Positions 25,301 through 40,300 of a stretch of DNA of 64,000 nt are shown piece by piece. Below the pieces are notes generated by a model. It saw only the letters and a list, made by a program, of their open reading frames with translations, did not search any database and was not told where the DNA came from. Within the stretch, counting starts at the first letter, position 1. Every line of letters starts with the position of its first letter. Source of the stretch: Eublepharis macularius (taxonomy: Eukaryota > Chordata > Lepidosauria > Squamata > Eublepharidae); the NCBI RefSeq assembly GCF_028583425.1, contig NC_072795.1, positions 66,974,001 to 67,038,000 of the forward strand. Direction: 5' to 3'. Position numbers and translations under genes: made by a program.

Positions 25301-28300
25301 TCAACCATTGCAAGCTTCTGGCTTCCTATCAGAACTGAAAATATTGAGCAATACTCGAGCCAAGCCACATATGGCAGGATTTAGCCTTGATGTTCTCTCC
25401 ATAATCAAAACAATGAATCTATCACAAAATGGGTAGTGTTATCCCCCCCTACACACACAAAATGGGTGTTGTAACCCCCCTGACAGACAGACAGACACAC
25501 ACACACACACACAGACACACACACACAGACACACCTGGTGAAAAGTTCAGAGACTAAAGTTAACATGCACACACTAGAAATAGAACACTTTCTGGTTTTA
25601 AAACACTAAACCCAGCAATGAGCACAGAGACATGGTTCTCACACTTAATGTTTTAAGAAGGAAATTATTAGAAAATCATGCTTACCCAAGAAGGTACTTT
25701 TCAATAGGACTATGGGGAAAGAACCCATAATTCCTCAAATCAAGGTTACGTTGATTAAAAATCTTCCCAGCATGAGCCATTTGGAATATATTTTCTCCAG
25801 GGTGCTGGTCTGGAATAACATCGATTACTGAAAATCTCTCTATAAATGCTCTGTAATACATAATAACATCTGCAAGTTCATAATAGCTGGAGACTGAGGG
25901 ACAGTTACCTACATAGGTTTAAAGGAGAACAAATGAGAATTCATTCCAATGCCACTGAACAACAAGATTCAAGTCCAGTAGCACCTTAAAGACCAACAAA
26001 ATTTTCAGGATATAAGCTTTTGAGAGTCAAAGCTCCCTTCATCAAATATCTGAAAGTCTTGTTGGTCTTTAAGACGCTCTGTGTGTGCGCGCGTGTGTGC
26101 GTGCACATGCAGGCGGGCGGGCGCCGTCAAGTGGCCTCCAACCTCTGGCAACCCTATGAATGAAAGACCTCCAAAATGTCCTATCATTAACAGACATGCT
26201 CAGATCTTGCAAACTGCACTTATATACTGCTCTTTGAGACAGATTGTGCGGCTTCTTTTATTGAGTCCAGCCATCTTCTTTCCTACTGCCTTCCACTTTC
26301 CCTAGTATTACTGACTTTTCCAGAGGGTCTTGTCTTCTCATGATGGGACCAAAATACAATAGCCTCAGTTTTGTCACTTTAGCATTTAGGGGGAATTCAG
26401 TCCCGATGTGATCTAGAACCCACTTGTCTTTTGGTATTTGCAAAACTCTCCTCCAACTCTACATTTCAAATGATCAATTTTCTTCCTGTTAGCTTTCTTC
26501 ATTGTCCAGCTTTCACATCCATATATAGTAATAGGGAATACCATAGTTTGGATTATCTTGATTTTGGTGCCCAGGGAGACATCTTTATCTTCAAGGCTCT
26601 TTCCTAGTTCCCTCAAAGCTGCTCTTCCAAGTCTCAATCTCCTCCTGATTTCTTGTTTGCAGTCTCCCTTTTGGTTGATGATTGACCAAGGAATAGAAAA
26701 TCTCAAACAATTTCAATTTCCTCATTGTCAACTTTAAAATTGTGAAATTCCTCAGTGCTACTGGGCTTAAATCTTGCTGTTCTACTGCAGACCAACATGG
26801 CTATGCACCTGAAACTAATGCCATTAGAAAAGATGGCTAGAAAACTGTAATCAGTGTAATTACTGTAATCATTGAAACATTTCACTGACCATAAACTCAT
26901 AACAAGGAAAACAGTTAATCAAAATGAGAAGACCTGTGTTCAGCAGACAGTTCTCCATCCTTAGACAGTTCTTCAGATGACAAATCTCTTTCCACTTGCC
27001 GTTTAACATGCTGTAGCTGTTTCTCTAGTTCATCTACCCTGCAATGAGATGGAAATTAAAAAGCCTGGCACAGGTTATAACAGCATACTTTAATGAAGCT
27101 TTAAGTATTTGCATACATTTCCCGCCATTTTCCTGTGTCTGGACTCTTTCATGCCAAACTAAAGCAGATCACTAAGTACTACTGATATATATTTACACTC
27201 ACAAGGTTGTTTGAAAAAAAGTAACCAGCTATATCATATACATTCAGTATACATTTTTTTTTGTCTTGGGGGGGAGGATTAGGTAGTTCATTTATTCAAC
27301 CCATCATTGAAAAACCATGAAGTGGTGAATTACTTCTGTTCATTCCTCTACCATCTAACTAATAATTGCAGTAACAATTTGTCCCAGATGCCTCTCCCAA
27401 TCCTTTGTAGTAGAGACTAGCAGTCAGATACCTCCATGCTGCCAAAGAAAAGTGCTTTGTACAGCTTTCTTCTGATTTTAAAAGGCTAAATCTCTGAAAC
27501 CAGAATCACATGAACAGACACCTGAATACTCATTTTTTCCTTCTGAAAATGCTAATCAAGGCAGTTACCAGCTCAAGCTTCAAAGGCAGAAAGAAGAGGG
27601 TGACGGAAGGAGGGAACATGGGCTTTAAAAGGACTCATTAACTTTTGTTTGAAATACTAAAATATAACAATCCTTAGGAAACATGTGACACGAGGCAAAC
27701 TTCCAGAAGAGTTTTAATAAGTTTAATTCCTATAAACAGGAAATTTTATATTTTAACATTGAGTAAAATGACTAAAATAAGACCCTGCCCCAAGTTATAG
27801 GTAAAGGATCTTTAGATAGCAAGACACTTGAGAAACCTCAGTAGTATTAACACTATCAGAAGAATAAATGTTGCTAATTTTATGAGCCTCATGGTGCAGA
27901 GTGGTAAGCTGCAATACTGCAGCCCAAGCTCTGCTCACGACCCAAGTTCAATCCCAGTGGAAGCCGGGTTCAGGTAGCCGGCTCAAGGTTGACTCAGCCT
28001 TCCATCCTTCTGATGTCAGTAAAACAAGTAACCAGTTTCCTGGGGATAAAGTGTAGATGACTGGGGAAAGCAATGGCAAACTACCCTGTAAAATCTCTAC
28101 CAAGAAAACATTGTGATGTGACATCCCCCCATGGGTCAGTAATGACTCAGTACTTGCACAGGGGACTACCTTTACCTTTTAATTTTATGTAACATTTGCT
28201 TTCTCATGGCATGTATGAAACAATACACAGCCTTCTTCCCAAGGGTCAGGCAAACATATTAACTAACAGGATCTATTAGAAGGGTTGTCATATTCCGCCC

Positions 28301-31300
28301 CCCCCAATGATTATGTTTAAAGAGAAAGTATTCAAGCTGCATTAAGGTAGTGAAAAACAAGGCATGTAGGCACACACACCTTCTGAATTCCTCCTTCTCC
28401 TTTAGAAGACGTTCTAGCTGATTGATATAGGAGACCTGAGTCCCAGCAGAAGGTTTGGAAAGCTGAAGAAAAAGGTGATCATTGAAAATTATTCTATTAA
28501 CTATTGCTATGCAAGAAGTTTGACATCACCAAATTAAAAGGCATTCATGTGTCTATTATTACTAATGGTTTATCTGATTGTGCTATTACTTGTACAAAGA
28601 AATTCACATATCTTTCACTGTCATGATACCACTTCCTCTATAAGTGCATATCTACATCAACAGTCAACACAGTTCTAGAACACTGGCATGTAAGAAGCAC
28701 TAGATGGCAGAGGGAGCAATCCTAAACATGTCTATTCAGAATTATACTCAGCTCTTTGAAAAGTGTCTATGGGACTGCATTGCGAATGTAATCCTAACAA
28801 GAATCTATCAATTTGCTGGACCTTTAAATGTAATACAGTAATAGAAAGTTCAATATAAAAAGTACAGCATCCAGAATTATGAAAGAATGTTATATCAAAG
28901 AAAAAGTTGGTTTCCCAGTAAACTCCTTAACTAGAATTCCATTTCAACATACTTGTATAAGTTATTTCATGCGTTATTTGGTCACACAATTTGAAAATGT
29001 ATGTAGAAGTGGCTATTATGCCTAAAAATGTGATTTGTATCTCAGATAGGATATCAAGCTATTTGGACCATTCTTTTGTCAGGAAAACGGTAACCAGAGC
29101 TACACCCTGCAAAACAAAGAGCTTCTCTATAGTCAAATCCACAAGGGTCTATGCTTATTTGTATGATGTTTTTACTAAATAAAGCTCAGAAAAAAATATT
29201 AAAAGTCTTTGGCACCAACAAAAATTTCCATGTAGCAGGAACATAATAGGAAACCTACCCTGGCTGCAAGCATGAGAGAAGACACTTCATTCTTTGCAAC
29301 TACAGCCAAAACACAGTCACTTCGTAAGTCGTGGCAGAGAGCCTGTGCCCTGGCTCCTTCATGGCTCTGAGAGTTAAAGTTATGAAAGGCAGAGTGGCTT
29401 CTCGTATATGCTGCAATACTTATTTGTCAAAAAAATGCTTGTTCCCAACACCACTACTATTCCTTCCAGGATCTTGTTTGGCTATGCTCATCAGAACCCC
29501 TGCAGGTGCTGTCAAAGTCAGAAAGCTTCTCTATGGATCAGTGTGTTATTATGTCTTTGGCAATTGCAACAGCAAAGCAAGTTAAAGCAATTATTGTGTT
29601 TAGAAATGCTGCTGAACTAAGACTGTGCCCAGTATTCTGGCAGAGCCTTTGGAACTCCACTGTTCTTGGGAAAAGAACTATGGACAGCAGTAAGTCTTCT
29701 GTAGCTGAGCCCCACTATACAACACTGGCTGTCATAAGACATTCGCATTTGACACCAACAATAACTTTCTCAAATAAAAGGAGTTCAGACACTTACAAAA
29801 CTAGTGTGTGATTGAATCATGGTGTCTTGTATATTATCCTCATCACTTGTGGGTTCTGGGTTTTTTGTAGGTTTAGAACTCTGGGCCAGTATATCCTCAA
29901 ATGGCAATAGTATCTCATCATCACTGTTGCCCAGACTGCAGTCAGGATTCTCATCCTCACTATCAGAAAGGCTCTTTAATTTTTTATTCGACACCGACAT
30001 CTCTAGATTTGAATCTTCATTGCTCAACTTGTTCAAGTCATGTGAAAAAGGAGGGGTGGCAACATGATCACAATCAACTGATGACAAAACATTGTTAGAA
30101 GTATCCTTCAAAGTCTTTTGTGTTTCCACTTTTGAGAAACTATTGTGTGAAGTTGAGGGAAAGCTATCAGACACAGAAAGGGGAAGGCCTTTATCATCAA
30201 TGTTCATCTGCAGTGCTTGAAATAAATTATCATTCTGAATATGGGAAATGACATCTTTCGATTCTTGGAAAAACAAGGAATTTTCTTCAGATGTAATCAA
30301 TATATTGCTAGGAGCTTTAACACCTATTTGTTCTGGACACGAAGGAAGCATCTGCTCTAAGTAAGAATTAGAAATGACTGTCTGTGACTGACCCTCTTTG
30401 GCATCTGTAGTATGGACGGGATTATTTTTATTTGCAATGCAGCCGACCGGTAAGGGTCGTATTTTTTTATAAGAATCATGGTTTCCATTTTCTTCACAGC
30501 CATCAAGATATTGAGTTGAAAGAGGCAAGTCACTGTCAGTTGGATTCCTATCTTTAAGTTCTTCCTCTCCACCAGGAGACGTTCTGGATCTTGCATGTTC
30601 AGAATTGTGCTTTTCCAACAAACCACTAAAATTATGTGTATCCAAACTCTGTAAAGCTAATTTTTGTAGATTTTTCAGATTGCTGTTCGAAGAGATTCGT
30701 TTTCGTTTTTCAGGATGTTCTTTATATCTGGATATTCCCAATGAAGTCCTGGAATAAGCACATACTGATGGACAGGACTGGCATCTTCTTGTGTTTATAG
30801 CCTTATTAGATAATTGTCTTGAAGAAACTGCAACTTTTGAAGCTTGTGTTGTAGAGGATTCATCTGTGAAAAGAAAATGAGCTAAAGATCTTAGCCTTGG
30901 AAGTGATCAACCTGTTTTTGATTACTCTATCACATTTATACCTCCCTACTACCTCCAAGGAGCTAAAAGGCAGTATGCACGGTTCTCCACTCTTCCTATT
31001 TTATCCTAACAACCTAGTAAGGTAGGTTAAGCTGAGAGTGATTGACTGGCCCAAGGTTATACTGTAGGGATTTGAACCTGGGACTTCTAGTCTGAGTCTC
31101 ACACGAAACACACCCGCTATTAACAATGTGTCATTTTTATCAAATACTTCCATTTTTACAGATGATTGCAATGCCACTGATTTGTCAATGTAATATTACA
31201 TTGTAAGGAAATATTTCTCTGGGTCTGCTAGTTAACTTCGAACAGAATTCTAACTTAGTAACCCCCTGCTTCAAAACTTCCCCCACAGGAAAGACTTACC

Positions 31301-34300
31301 GTTGCCATTTTATTGACATATATGAGGCAAATACTTATCTATTTAAAGTGGCACATAGCACTTTAAATAGGGAAAAATCAGTGTGGGTTAATGACATCAA
31401 TACTGGTTCACGTAATACAATTCACTGCCAATTCATTTTATCACTTCTGTTATACTATATCTTATTTTCATTCATAATGAATTGTTTTGCATCTGTTTAG
31501 AAGAGTAGTTAATAAATTTAAACATAAAATATTGGGGTTAATCTCTAGGTCTGTCAGATTCCAGATCTCTTAAAATAGTGACCGGAAGTGCTAGGATTGG
31601 TCAGCCGGAATATTTGCTATAGATTTTTGTTCCTGCGCTGCTATGAGTATTTTAAGGAAATCTTCCTTGATTTAAAAGATCAAGATCACAGAAAATTTTT
31701 AGATTGTAGGGAAAAATCAGTGAAGTAAAAGCATTAGCCTCACATGCAATAAGCAACAATCAACAAAAATGCATTAATAATCTATTGCAGTTCAAGTTAC
31801 ATTTCTTTAGAAAGGAATATTTCAAACATTTGAATTTAATTTTTCTTAAGACCAAATGACATAAAAACATAGTGAACTGCTTTCACAGAGCCTCCAAGGT
31901 GGCATTGTCTATATGGTTATCTCAGATCAATCAAGTCACTACAATGAATACTGCCAACAATAAAGCCACATCCAAATGGGATGCTTCCCACGTTCCCAGT
32001 GGGGCACTAGAATACAGAACTGAATGCAGGCAAAGAATCTGGGAAAAAGCATATACTAGTCAGAGGGAAAGGGTGGTGGACGTAGCCGAAGCACTCTCCC
32101 ATCTATAGATTTCAGCCTCAGAAGCTGAAATATTGTACGTAGCTCGAAAGCCTCACGCCTCAAAATATTTTAAAATTTCATTTATCATTACATGCCACTT
32201 GTCAGTTTTAGAAAACATCAACTATTAAGTTTAGGAGCACTACAATAGAAACTGAATGTTCAGTACCCGTCTCTTACTGAACGTCTATTTTACTGAACAA
32301 CATATTGTCTGCAGAGTATCATCTGCAGCTCATGGCACTGGCACCCATAACCTTCCCCCATGAGACATCCAATGGGGCAGGGAGACAAGGCTGCTATGGT
32401 GAATGCAACACCTTGTCTCTGTAGAGGAGCTGATTTCAAGGAGATATCTCAGTGGAACCAGGGCACTCTCTCTCAATGGAACCAAGACACTACCATCATG
32501 ATTGCCACCCAGAAGTCTCATAGGAGACTCTCCCATCACAGACACTCCCACGAGACAACCAGATCTCCCACTGTAGTCAGCTGGGCCTCTGCAGTTGCAG
32601 CTGAGAGGCAGCATTCTGAACTCCTGCCTACTGATGAGTCTTCTGCATTGTCCCTTCACTGGGACATAGCAGAAGCTTCTCAGATGGTGGGGAAAGGGTG
32701 TTTAGAACATCACCTCCTAGCAGAGGGAGACAACATCCTGATCACCTCACCAGGAAATTTCTCTAATGAATGCCAGGTACTTTGCTACAGCTGGATTCAG
32801 ACTCCCCCACCCTCCCCCGAAAAGTTACACAGACCATAACGGAGCACTGTACTGTCACCCAGCAGCCCAGTTAGCTACAGTTAAGATCCATTATAGCCCA
32901 TGTTTGTCTTAGATGTACATTACAATCAGGTAAGCTATTTGTTCCAATTCCTTGTACATCACGAGCTGTTGTTTGTACCTGTAGAAGATTCACATGAAGC
33001 TGAACACAATCTTTTTCTTAAGAGATCCATGGTATTCTACAAACAAGCAGACACAAACATATGTATTTTTATATCAGATACTGGCACTGTGGACATAATG
33101 CAAGTCAGATCTTAAAATCTAAAGACTTTTAGCCTTATACATTCTAATATTTTAGAAGAATTTAGAAGAATGACAGGAAGTTTCTTATCTTCCAAGTAAG
33201 TATGTCAAAAAATACAGATTCAGAGCCGTTGATCCTTTAAAGAAAGATAAATTATTAGACTAGTCATTTTACTTATGATGGCCTTGATGGACATGCAAGG
33301 AAAATTATTGTTATTATTTCCTCTCCGATATCCCTACCTGTAGATGAATGCCTATATTCACTTTTAAATCTTCAGGGATATGCTTGTCCAAAGCACAGTT
33401 AGAGCAACCTCTCCAGAATTACCTTCTGTTTCAAGGAATACAGTTCCTAATGGTAACTATCACTGCAGACATTGTAGCATTTGCAGTAATCCAAAGAACC
33501 AATATTTTGGAAGTTTAGTGAATATGAGACATTAACGCATGTGTGAAAAGCGACACAAAGGGAACAATTTATGCTGTATTTATATATATACACACACTCA
33601 TCGTTTTTCTGCCTTGCAACACACAGACAATATTCCAAGATTCTGGGTTGTGAGAAAGGTTCAAGCATATGGGATCCAGCTTCATCAGATACCAAGGAAA
33701 AGTTTTTGGCACATTCACTTTAAAAAACTTTGGCACCTATGGGCTTGAAAAACCACCTGGATTAGATGGCTGTCTTCTGAAAAACATTTGCTGTGTCTCT
33801 AATATTTTTTTAGTAGTTGCCATTAAGCAGCATTTGGTTTTCTATTGTTCTGATAATATGATAAGTTCAGGGCTTTTTTTCTGGGAAAAGAGGTGGTGGA
33901 ACTCTGCATTACGCACGCGCCCCCGGAAATGTGTGGTAATATGACACCACTTCCGGAAGTGACGTTGTTGCGCAGGGAGCAACCACCCCCCAGGACCCTT
34001 CTGCAATTCAGGCCTACTTACCTTCCCGCCCCTTACCTGGCAGCAATGTTCCCTCTAAGTGGTGCAGTGTTGTGAGCCAGAAATCTACTTTGTGAGCAGC
34101 AACTTGCAAGTTTTGAGCACGCCTTTTCCAAAATCAGAATCCATTTGATGAAAAGACCTTTGAATTAGATTGTCTGAGGCACTGGTATTGGGTATCATTA
34201 ATATTTTAATGACACCCACTTATGCATGTGGTTCTCAAAAGCTTATGCCTCAATAAACTTGGTGCTACTGGACTTTTTACTATTTTGCAACTACAGACTA

Positions 34301-37300
34301 GCAATATGACTATTCCTAACTGCTGTGTTATCAACATGCAATAAAATCATATGAAAACCAATTTATAAAAACAAAGTGGGAAAGAAAGGGGAGAAGTAGC
34401 ATGGTGGTACTACTGAGCAATGGCTGAAAGCCTTTCCTAGGAGTAAACACAGTGAATAATAATGTGGACTGACTTTCTGTGTAGACCTACTTGCTCATAA
34501 AGAGTTGATGGTTGCTAGGCTGCTACCAATGCTCCTATGGAAGTGTATCGAAAAGAGTTGAAGTTCTTCTTACCCAGGAATCCTTCCTTTATCTTCAAAC
34601 CAGTCACCTGGTGTGACTCATTAGCTTTTTTTTAAGTGTTCCCCTGTGCTAGGATTAGATCATTAGAGGGTATTGCCTTCACCTGGCCAGCTGAAGCTGT
34701 GGTTAAAGAGCTCAATTGTTAACATTATAGTGTCTCCCCTTCCTCTCACCCACATGCATGAGTTTCTCTTTGCTAACGTAAGATTGAAACCCTCATTTTC
34801 AGTGATCAGTGCTAGAGGAGATGGAAACATTTTGTTTCTTTCAAACACAAGCTCATATCCCTGGAGTGACAGTCACAGGAGTAATATCAGCATTATGTTT
34901 CTAACATCCTAGTACACTTTTTTCAAGTTTTTTTTTTAAAGAACACAGGAGTCATACTTCATAATTGTAAAATGCTTCCTTTATAATGCAGTTCCCAATT
35001 CAGAAAAGCTCTTAATAATAATAACATTTGATTTATATACTGTCCTTCAGGACATCTTAATGCCCACTCAGAGCAGTTTACAAAGTATGTTGTTATTATT
35101 CCCACAACAAACACCCTGTGAGGAAGGTGGGGCTGAGAGAGCTCCTAGAAGCTGTGACTGACCCAAGGTCTCCCAGCTGGCTTCAAGTGGAGGAGTGGGG
35201 CATCAAACCCCGTTCTCCAGATTAGAGTGCCGTGCTCTTAACCACTACACCAAACAGAAGAGCTTGGTAATTATTTATAAATATGAGGGAGGACAAATCT
35301 TTATGGTCTCTCTAGATGTCTCTTTAGCTTGTAAAAACCTAGAGGAATATTTTTTTGGCAGACTGATAAAGAATGTATGCAGGAAAATGCTGAAGGAATC
35401 CAAGCTTGGGGTATATTATTAATCACAATTTTTTTTGTTAATAATAGAGTTCCCTCACTAAAGATGGGACACTCCCTATACTGAGTCAGACTATCGGTTC
35501 ATCTAATCTTTGACAACCAGTTTCCCAAGGCTTTAAGCAAAGGCTTTGGGAAATTTGCAACACCTGAAATGTATGGAGATTAAACCTGGGACTGTCTGTG
35601 TAAATGGCCCATGCTCTGCCTCTGAGCCATAGTCCTTTTGACAAACAGGGGTGCCTTACAGAGTAACATTTGTTTATACCCTGCCTTTTCCTTGGGCTGA
35701 AGGTTGCTCAAAATTCCAAGAATTAAAACCATACAAAATTACAGAGTAACATCTATTTATACATTTATCCCCCTCCCCAACAAACTGCAGCTTAAGCCTC
35801 AATAAATAATGCTACTCACGGTTTATTATTGCAGCCCCCCCCCTTTTGCAGGCTTCCTATGTTATTTGCTGAGAAGCTGTTTTCCCTTCAGATTGCTATT
35901 TTCAAAGCTCCCAAATTCCTTCATTTACTCTCTTCCTGTACTAGCCCAGCCAAATTCCGTTTCCCTTCTTTCCTCTGCCAAGCTTTCTTCTTTGTCCTTT
36001 ATCTTATTCACTTTATTTTATTAACTTCATTTCTCTCTCCCTTTAAGATTTTCTCTAGTTACCCCTTTTCAGTAAGCAACATACTTCCAGCAGCAGTAGT
36101 TTCGGTTTTGAAGCATGCGCCAGGCTAGCTTTTTCAGTTCCTGAGTCACTTAAAGTAGCAATGCCTCCCTCACTTTCCCGCCCTCTTTCTCTACTGCAGA
36201 TCGTGAAAGCTGCCAAACCATGGTGGTTTTAAGAGAGATTTCATTTCCTCATCTAGGATTCATTAAGTAGCTTAAAAAAAACTGTTCTCTTGCTATGAGA
36301 AAAATTACTCTGTGTTTCTATTTTCCGTTTAAAAAGCAGGCTTGGTCAGTGGTTTAATGGAGCTCTGAGCCTAATAATCAGCCTGGCAATCATCAAAAAA
36401 AATCTTGTTTGAAGTCAAAGGAATGCTTTGTTTTCTCCTTCTGTACAAAGGGAAAGCTGGGCAGTGGAGAGGCTCCTCGGCAGTTGCCTGCCCTGCTCTG
36501 TGCCCACCTGATAAAACCCTGATAAGAAGCCAGTCACAGCTAGAAGAGAAGGAGGATAGACTGCAAAGAAAGAAGGCTGTCAAGGGCAGAGCAAGGGAAG
36601 ACTCTCTTACAGGAAGCTTAATCAAAGGAAAAGCAGACACAGTTCTAGGACTGAGACAGAGATCCAGGCAGCAGAGAGCAATGCCAGTCAGAGCCGTTCC
36701 CTAGGCGAGGTGGGGCCAGTAAGCAGATTCCAAGCTTATGGAAAGTTCTGCAAATTCTAGTTAAAGGGACACCACTCTTTAGTTTTGTAAGAAAGGGAAT
36801 AAAGGGCTCACGGCAGCTGATGATGAGGTTGGGCAAGGGGAGGAACGCTGTGTGATGGGTGCCCCTGCCCCCTCAGGCGCTGTTGAACCCAAGTGCGACC
36901 ATATCTAAAATTTATTTTTGTGGTAGCTCTGCCTCTGTGGATGTTAAAGCTTCTAAGATCCAAGAAAACTGTTCAAACATATTTGATGTAGCTCTACAAG
37001 GCAGTGTTACTTTGCATTAAGTTGACCACTGATGAAGACTGATCTCAAAATGTGTTTGGCCTCCTGATTTAGGCTTGTGAAATCAGAGGACATTGATGTT
37101 CTACAAGGTTTTTGTATATACATCAATGGGGATTTGTTTTGCTTAGATTTTGATGGGATATTTGTTTACAACAAGTAGGCTCTTTCTGCCTAAATATATC
37201 TTGAATAGAAGACTTGGCCACCACAGAGATTTGTCCAAATGCTAGACGTTGTTTGTTACTTGACAGACTGTCAGAAAAACATTGGTATTTGATAAAAAGG

Positions 37301-40300
37301 CATGCAACACATATAAGAAACTCCTCATTCTTTATGGGTACCTAGAACCCACAGTTACTTGGAAGTAGAGGAACGGGACTGATTATCATTTGTGTGTGCT
37401 AAGTCACTCCAGGAGAGCTCAGAACAACTCCACAGAATCCCAGCTATAACTGAATACACACTTACAGGCTTTTATGGTTTAACAGGAAATTAGCCAAATT
37501 TCCATCAAAGAGCCAAATTTCTATCAGAATTATTAACCACACTTGTTGAATGAAAATTACAGGTTTTGCAGTGGTGGACCCCATTTGAAGGGGGGGGGAC
37601 GGGGATAATAGGAGAAGCTATTGCCTTCATGCCCTGCATGTGGGTTTCCTTCAACCCTTGATTAGCCATTACATAAAGAGGATGCTAGATACCCTTTTGA
37701 TCCAATTCAGTTGGGCTACAAACACGTGAAGCCTTTATTGCAGATGCCTCTGCAGAAATATGCATTCCTGGCCCTCTGGCCATTCTCTGGAGAGCACAGC
37801 AGTCAGAATGAAAATGGAATGAATGCAGAAAAATGGCAAATAGTAAACATGAGACCCAAATCAAATCCCATTATTAACCTGTCTCAATTTTATACTGGGG
37901 CACCTTTAATTATTCACATGGTTCAGGACACTAGAAAAGTTAACCCATCAATGCTTCTTTTTACATAAAGTAACTTTATATTTATTATTTACAGCACAGC
38001 CTTCCCTGAGAAGTCACAGTATTTAGGAACTTCACTGCATTAGTCCTTATTGCCTTTTTAAACATACCTGCTGAGAAACACTAGTTGCCAAAGATTCCTT
38101 TGCAGAACTAGAAGGCTGCTGATTAAACAGCATCTTTTTTTCTTTCTTCGCTTTTTTATTTCTGCCAAGAGTTTCTAATGATGACTGGAGTGAAGCATTG
38201 GCTGGGCTGGGCTGTAGTGTCTCGGAACACGCTGTTTTTTGGCACCAGGATATATGGCTTTCATTTTCTGATGCTGAGGCCCATTTACTCAAGCCAGAAC
38301 TGGTTGTATCTAGATCCATATATTCCATTTTACATTCTCTATGGTTCTCTACTAATGGTGCTGTTGTTGGAAGAAGATGTATTTCACTCTTTTCCAGGCC
38401 CCTCAAACAAGTATCATCTTTGAAGGGACAATCTGAAGAGCCTTCTAATGTAAAGAGTTTCCGAACCACAACTTTTGGATATGTGGCTTTCACAGCAACA
38501 TAAGCTGCATCATCATTTGAACTGTCTTTTTTTTTAATCTTGGCACCTTTCAAAAATGCATCAATTATGGGGCTCCTATCAGGTGGTGGTGGTGGAAATT
38601 TCTTCCTTCTATTTTGCTTTGGAGAAGATATGTTTCTTCCAGGAGAGTCTGCATATGAGTTTGCGAGCCCAAACTTCCCATTTCTTTTTTCTGGACTACA
38701 TAACACAGCTCGATCTTTATCAAAAAAAGTAGGAGGGGGATAAAAAAGTGAAAAGTTAATGATGCGCAGAATCATAAAAACATTGCTCTCTGGATCCCAA
38801 CCAGCTAAGTTAATATTTATGAGAAGTTCTGAAATGTGTGTTGACATGTGTTTATCTGGTCATGCAGATTTCAGAGACCAAACTAGACATTATGTTGGAA
38901 ATCTAGGAACTGATCTCCATAGTTCTTTTAAAGTGCCAATTACAATCTCTGAAGTAAGAGGGAATTTGGATCAGGCTGTGATGCTGAGGGAGAAGGGGTT
39001 CCCTTGTGCCACGTTTCCAACCTCTGTTGGTCTTCTTCATCTGCTGTGCATCCCATGGCTCCTTCAAAGGGCAAACAGTAGCTCCAGGCACTACCTGGGT
39101 TTGGGAAAGTGCTGCAGGGAGAGGAGAGTTAAACCCTCAAAACAAACACCACCACTTTACATCAAAGAATCACAGTCCCAGATATCCCAACATCATATCT
39201 AGTTTGGTTCTGAGGTCTGCAATCATGCTGTTTAGGTACATCTCATGACCACAGCTACACAGTATATAGATCTGTTTCCCAACCAGGGTTCCACAGAACC
39301 CTGTGGTTCTCCTAGAAATTTTCAGGGGTTCCATGAAAAATCAGCCAAGAATTCAACATCTGTTCAGAAATAAACAAACCCAAACATCACACTGAAAGTA
39401 AACCCTATATTATTGACTTGGGATGTGAACTTTATTTTGATTTGATATTTTGGTATTTTTTTAAAAAGATTAGATAATATTAAAAATGCCAAGAAAAATG
39501 CTTCACTTTTTTTCTTACAATGTATGTCAGTTGACCTATATATATATATAGCAGCTCTTTACAAGAAAAACCCAAAGAGACGCTGATTGGAAGATTGGAC
39601 ATAATCACGGACAGTAGCTTGCCTTTGCACAGCACTCTTTGCACTTTATTTTCTATATGTTTACAGCTTATTTAGCGCTTGCTATACTCAAGAGGGGTCG
39701 GTTCTTGACCTCGGTCATATTAATGGTTACAAATCTTTTCAAACGGAATTGATGGAATGTTTGCGTCTTTGGACTTCTGAATTGTTGATCATTGTACATG
39801 TTTATGAATTTATGATATATATTACGATTTGTGTATGTAGTTTATGCACTTAGTGCGCTTTGAATTCAAAGATATTTCCATAAAGTGATCTTGTAAATTG
39901 TTTAATTCTTTGGGGGGGGGGTACTTGTCTATTTCTTAGTTGTATATATACCCCCTTTTTCTAGTCAGATAAAAATCAGGGAACCTTTGAGATGAGGCCC
40001 ATGAGAGACGTGTGACATGAGGGCTACCTAGCCATTGCCGGGTAGAGAACAGGCTGGTTTCAGAGGAGGGGGACTCTTCCTTCCCCCACTTGGGAAGAGA
40101 GGGTAAAAAAAAAAGCCCCTGCACATTTAGCTGTGCTGCTCCTAGGATAGTGGACAGGGGGTTGTGGACCGCAGGCCTTCTCCCCCTTCCTAGACACTGA
40201 GCCACCCATCTCAAGCAGGAGATGAATAAGCATACTGTGGTAATGTTAGGGAGTTTGGAGAAGCCCCCTCTATACCAGTTAAAATCCATTCGTCTACTTA

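Noticed and set aside
25478..25537. Possible CRISPR-like array
   Set aside because: Simple CA/GACA microsatellite without spacers; the organism is a vertebrate.
27900..27960. Free-standing tRNA gene
   Set aside because: A and B boxes belong to a tRNA-derived SINE with a BovB-type tail; no intact cloverleaf.
29331..29811. Overlapping plus-strand frames next to exon 5
   Set aside because: No domain, no conserved motif, and they lie antisense in an intron of SLF2.
31288..31340. Alternative small SLF2 exon with donor ACG|GTAAGT near 31306
   Set aside because: Acceptor choices give either a stop in frame or the wrong phase for exon 5.
33330..33420. Minus-strand frame ending CTACAG|GTAGGG as SLF2 exon 4
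   Set aside because: Open in one frame only, with no acceptor that gives phase 0 in and 1 out; no match to SLF2.
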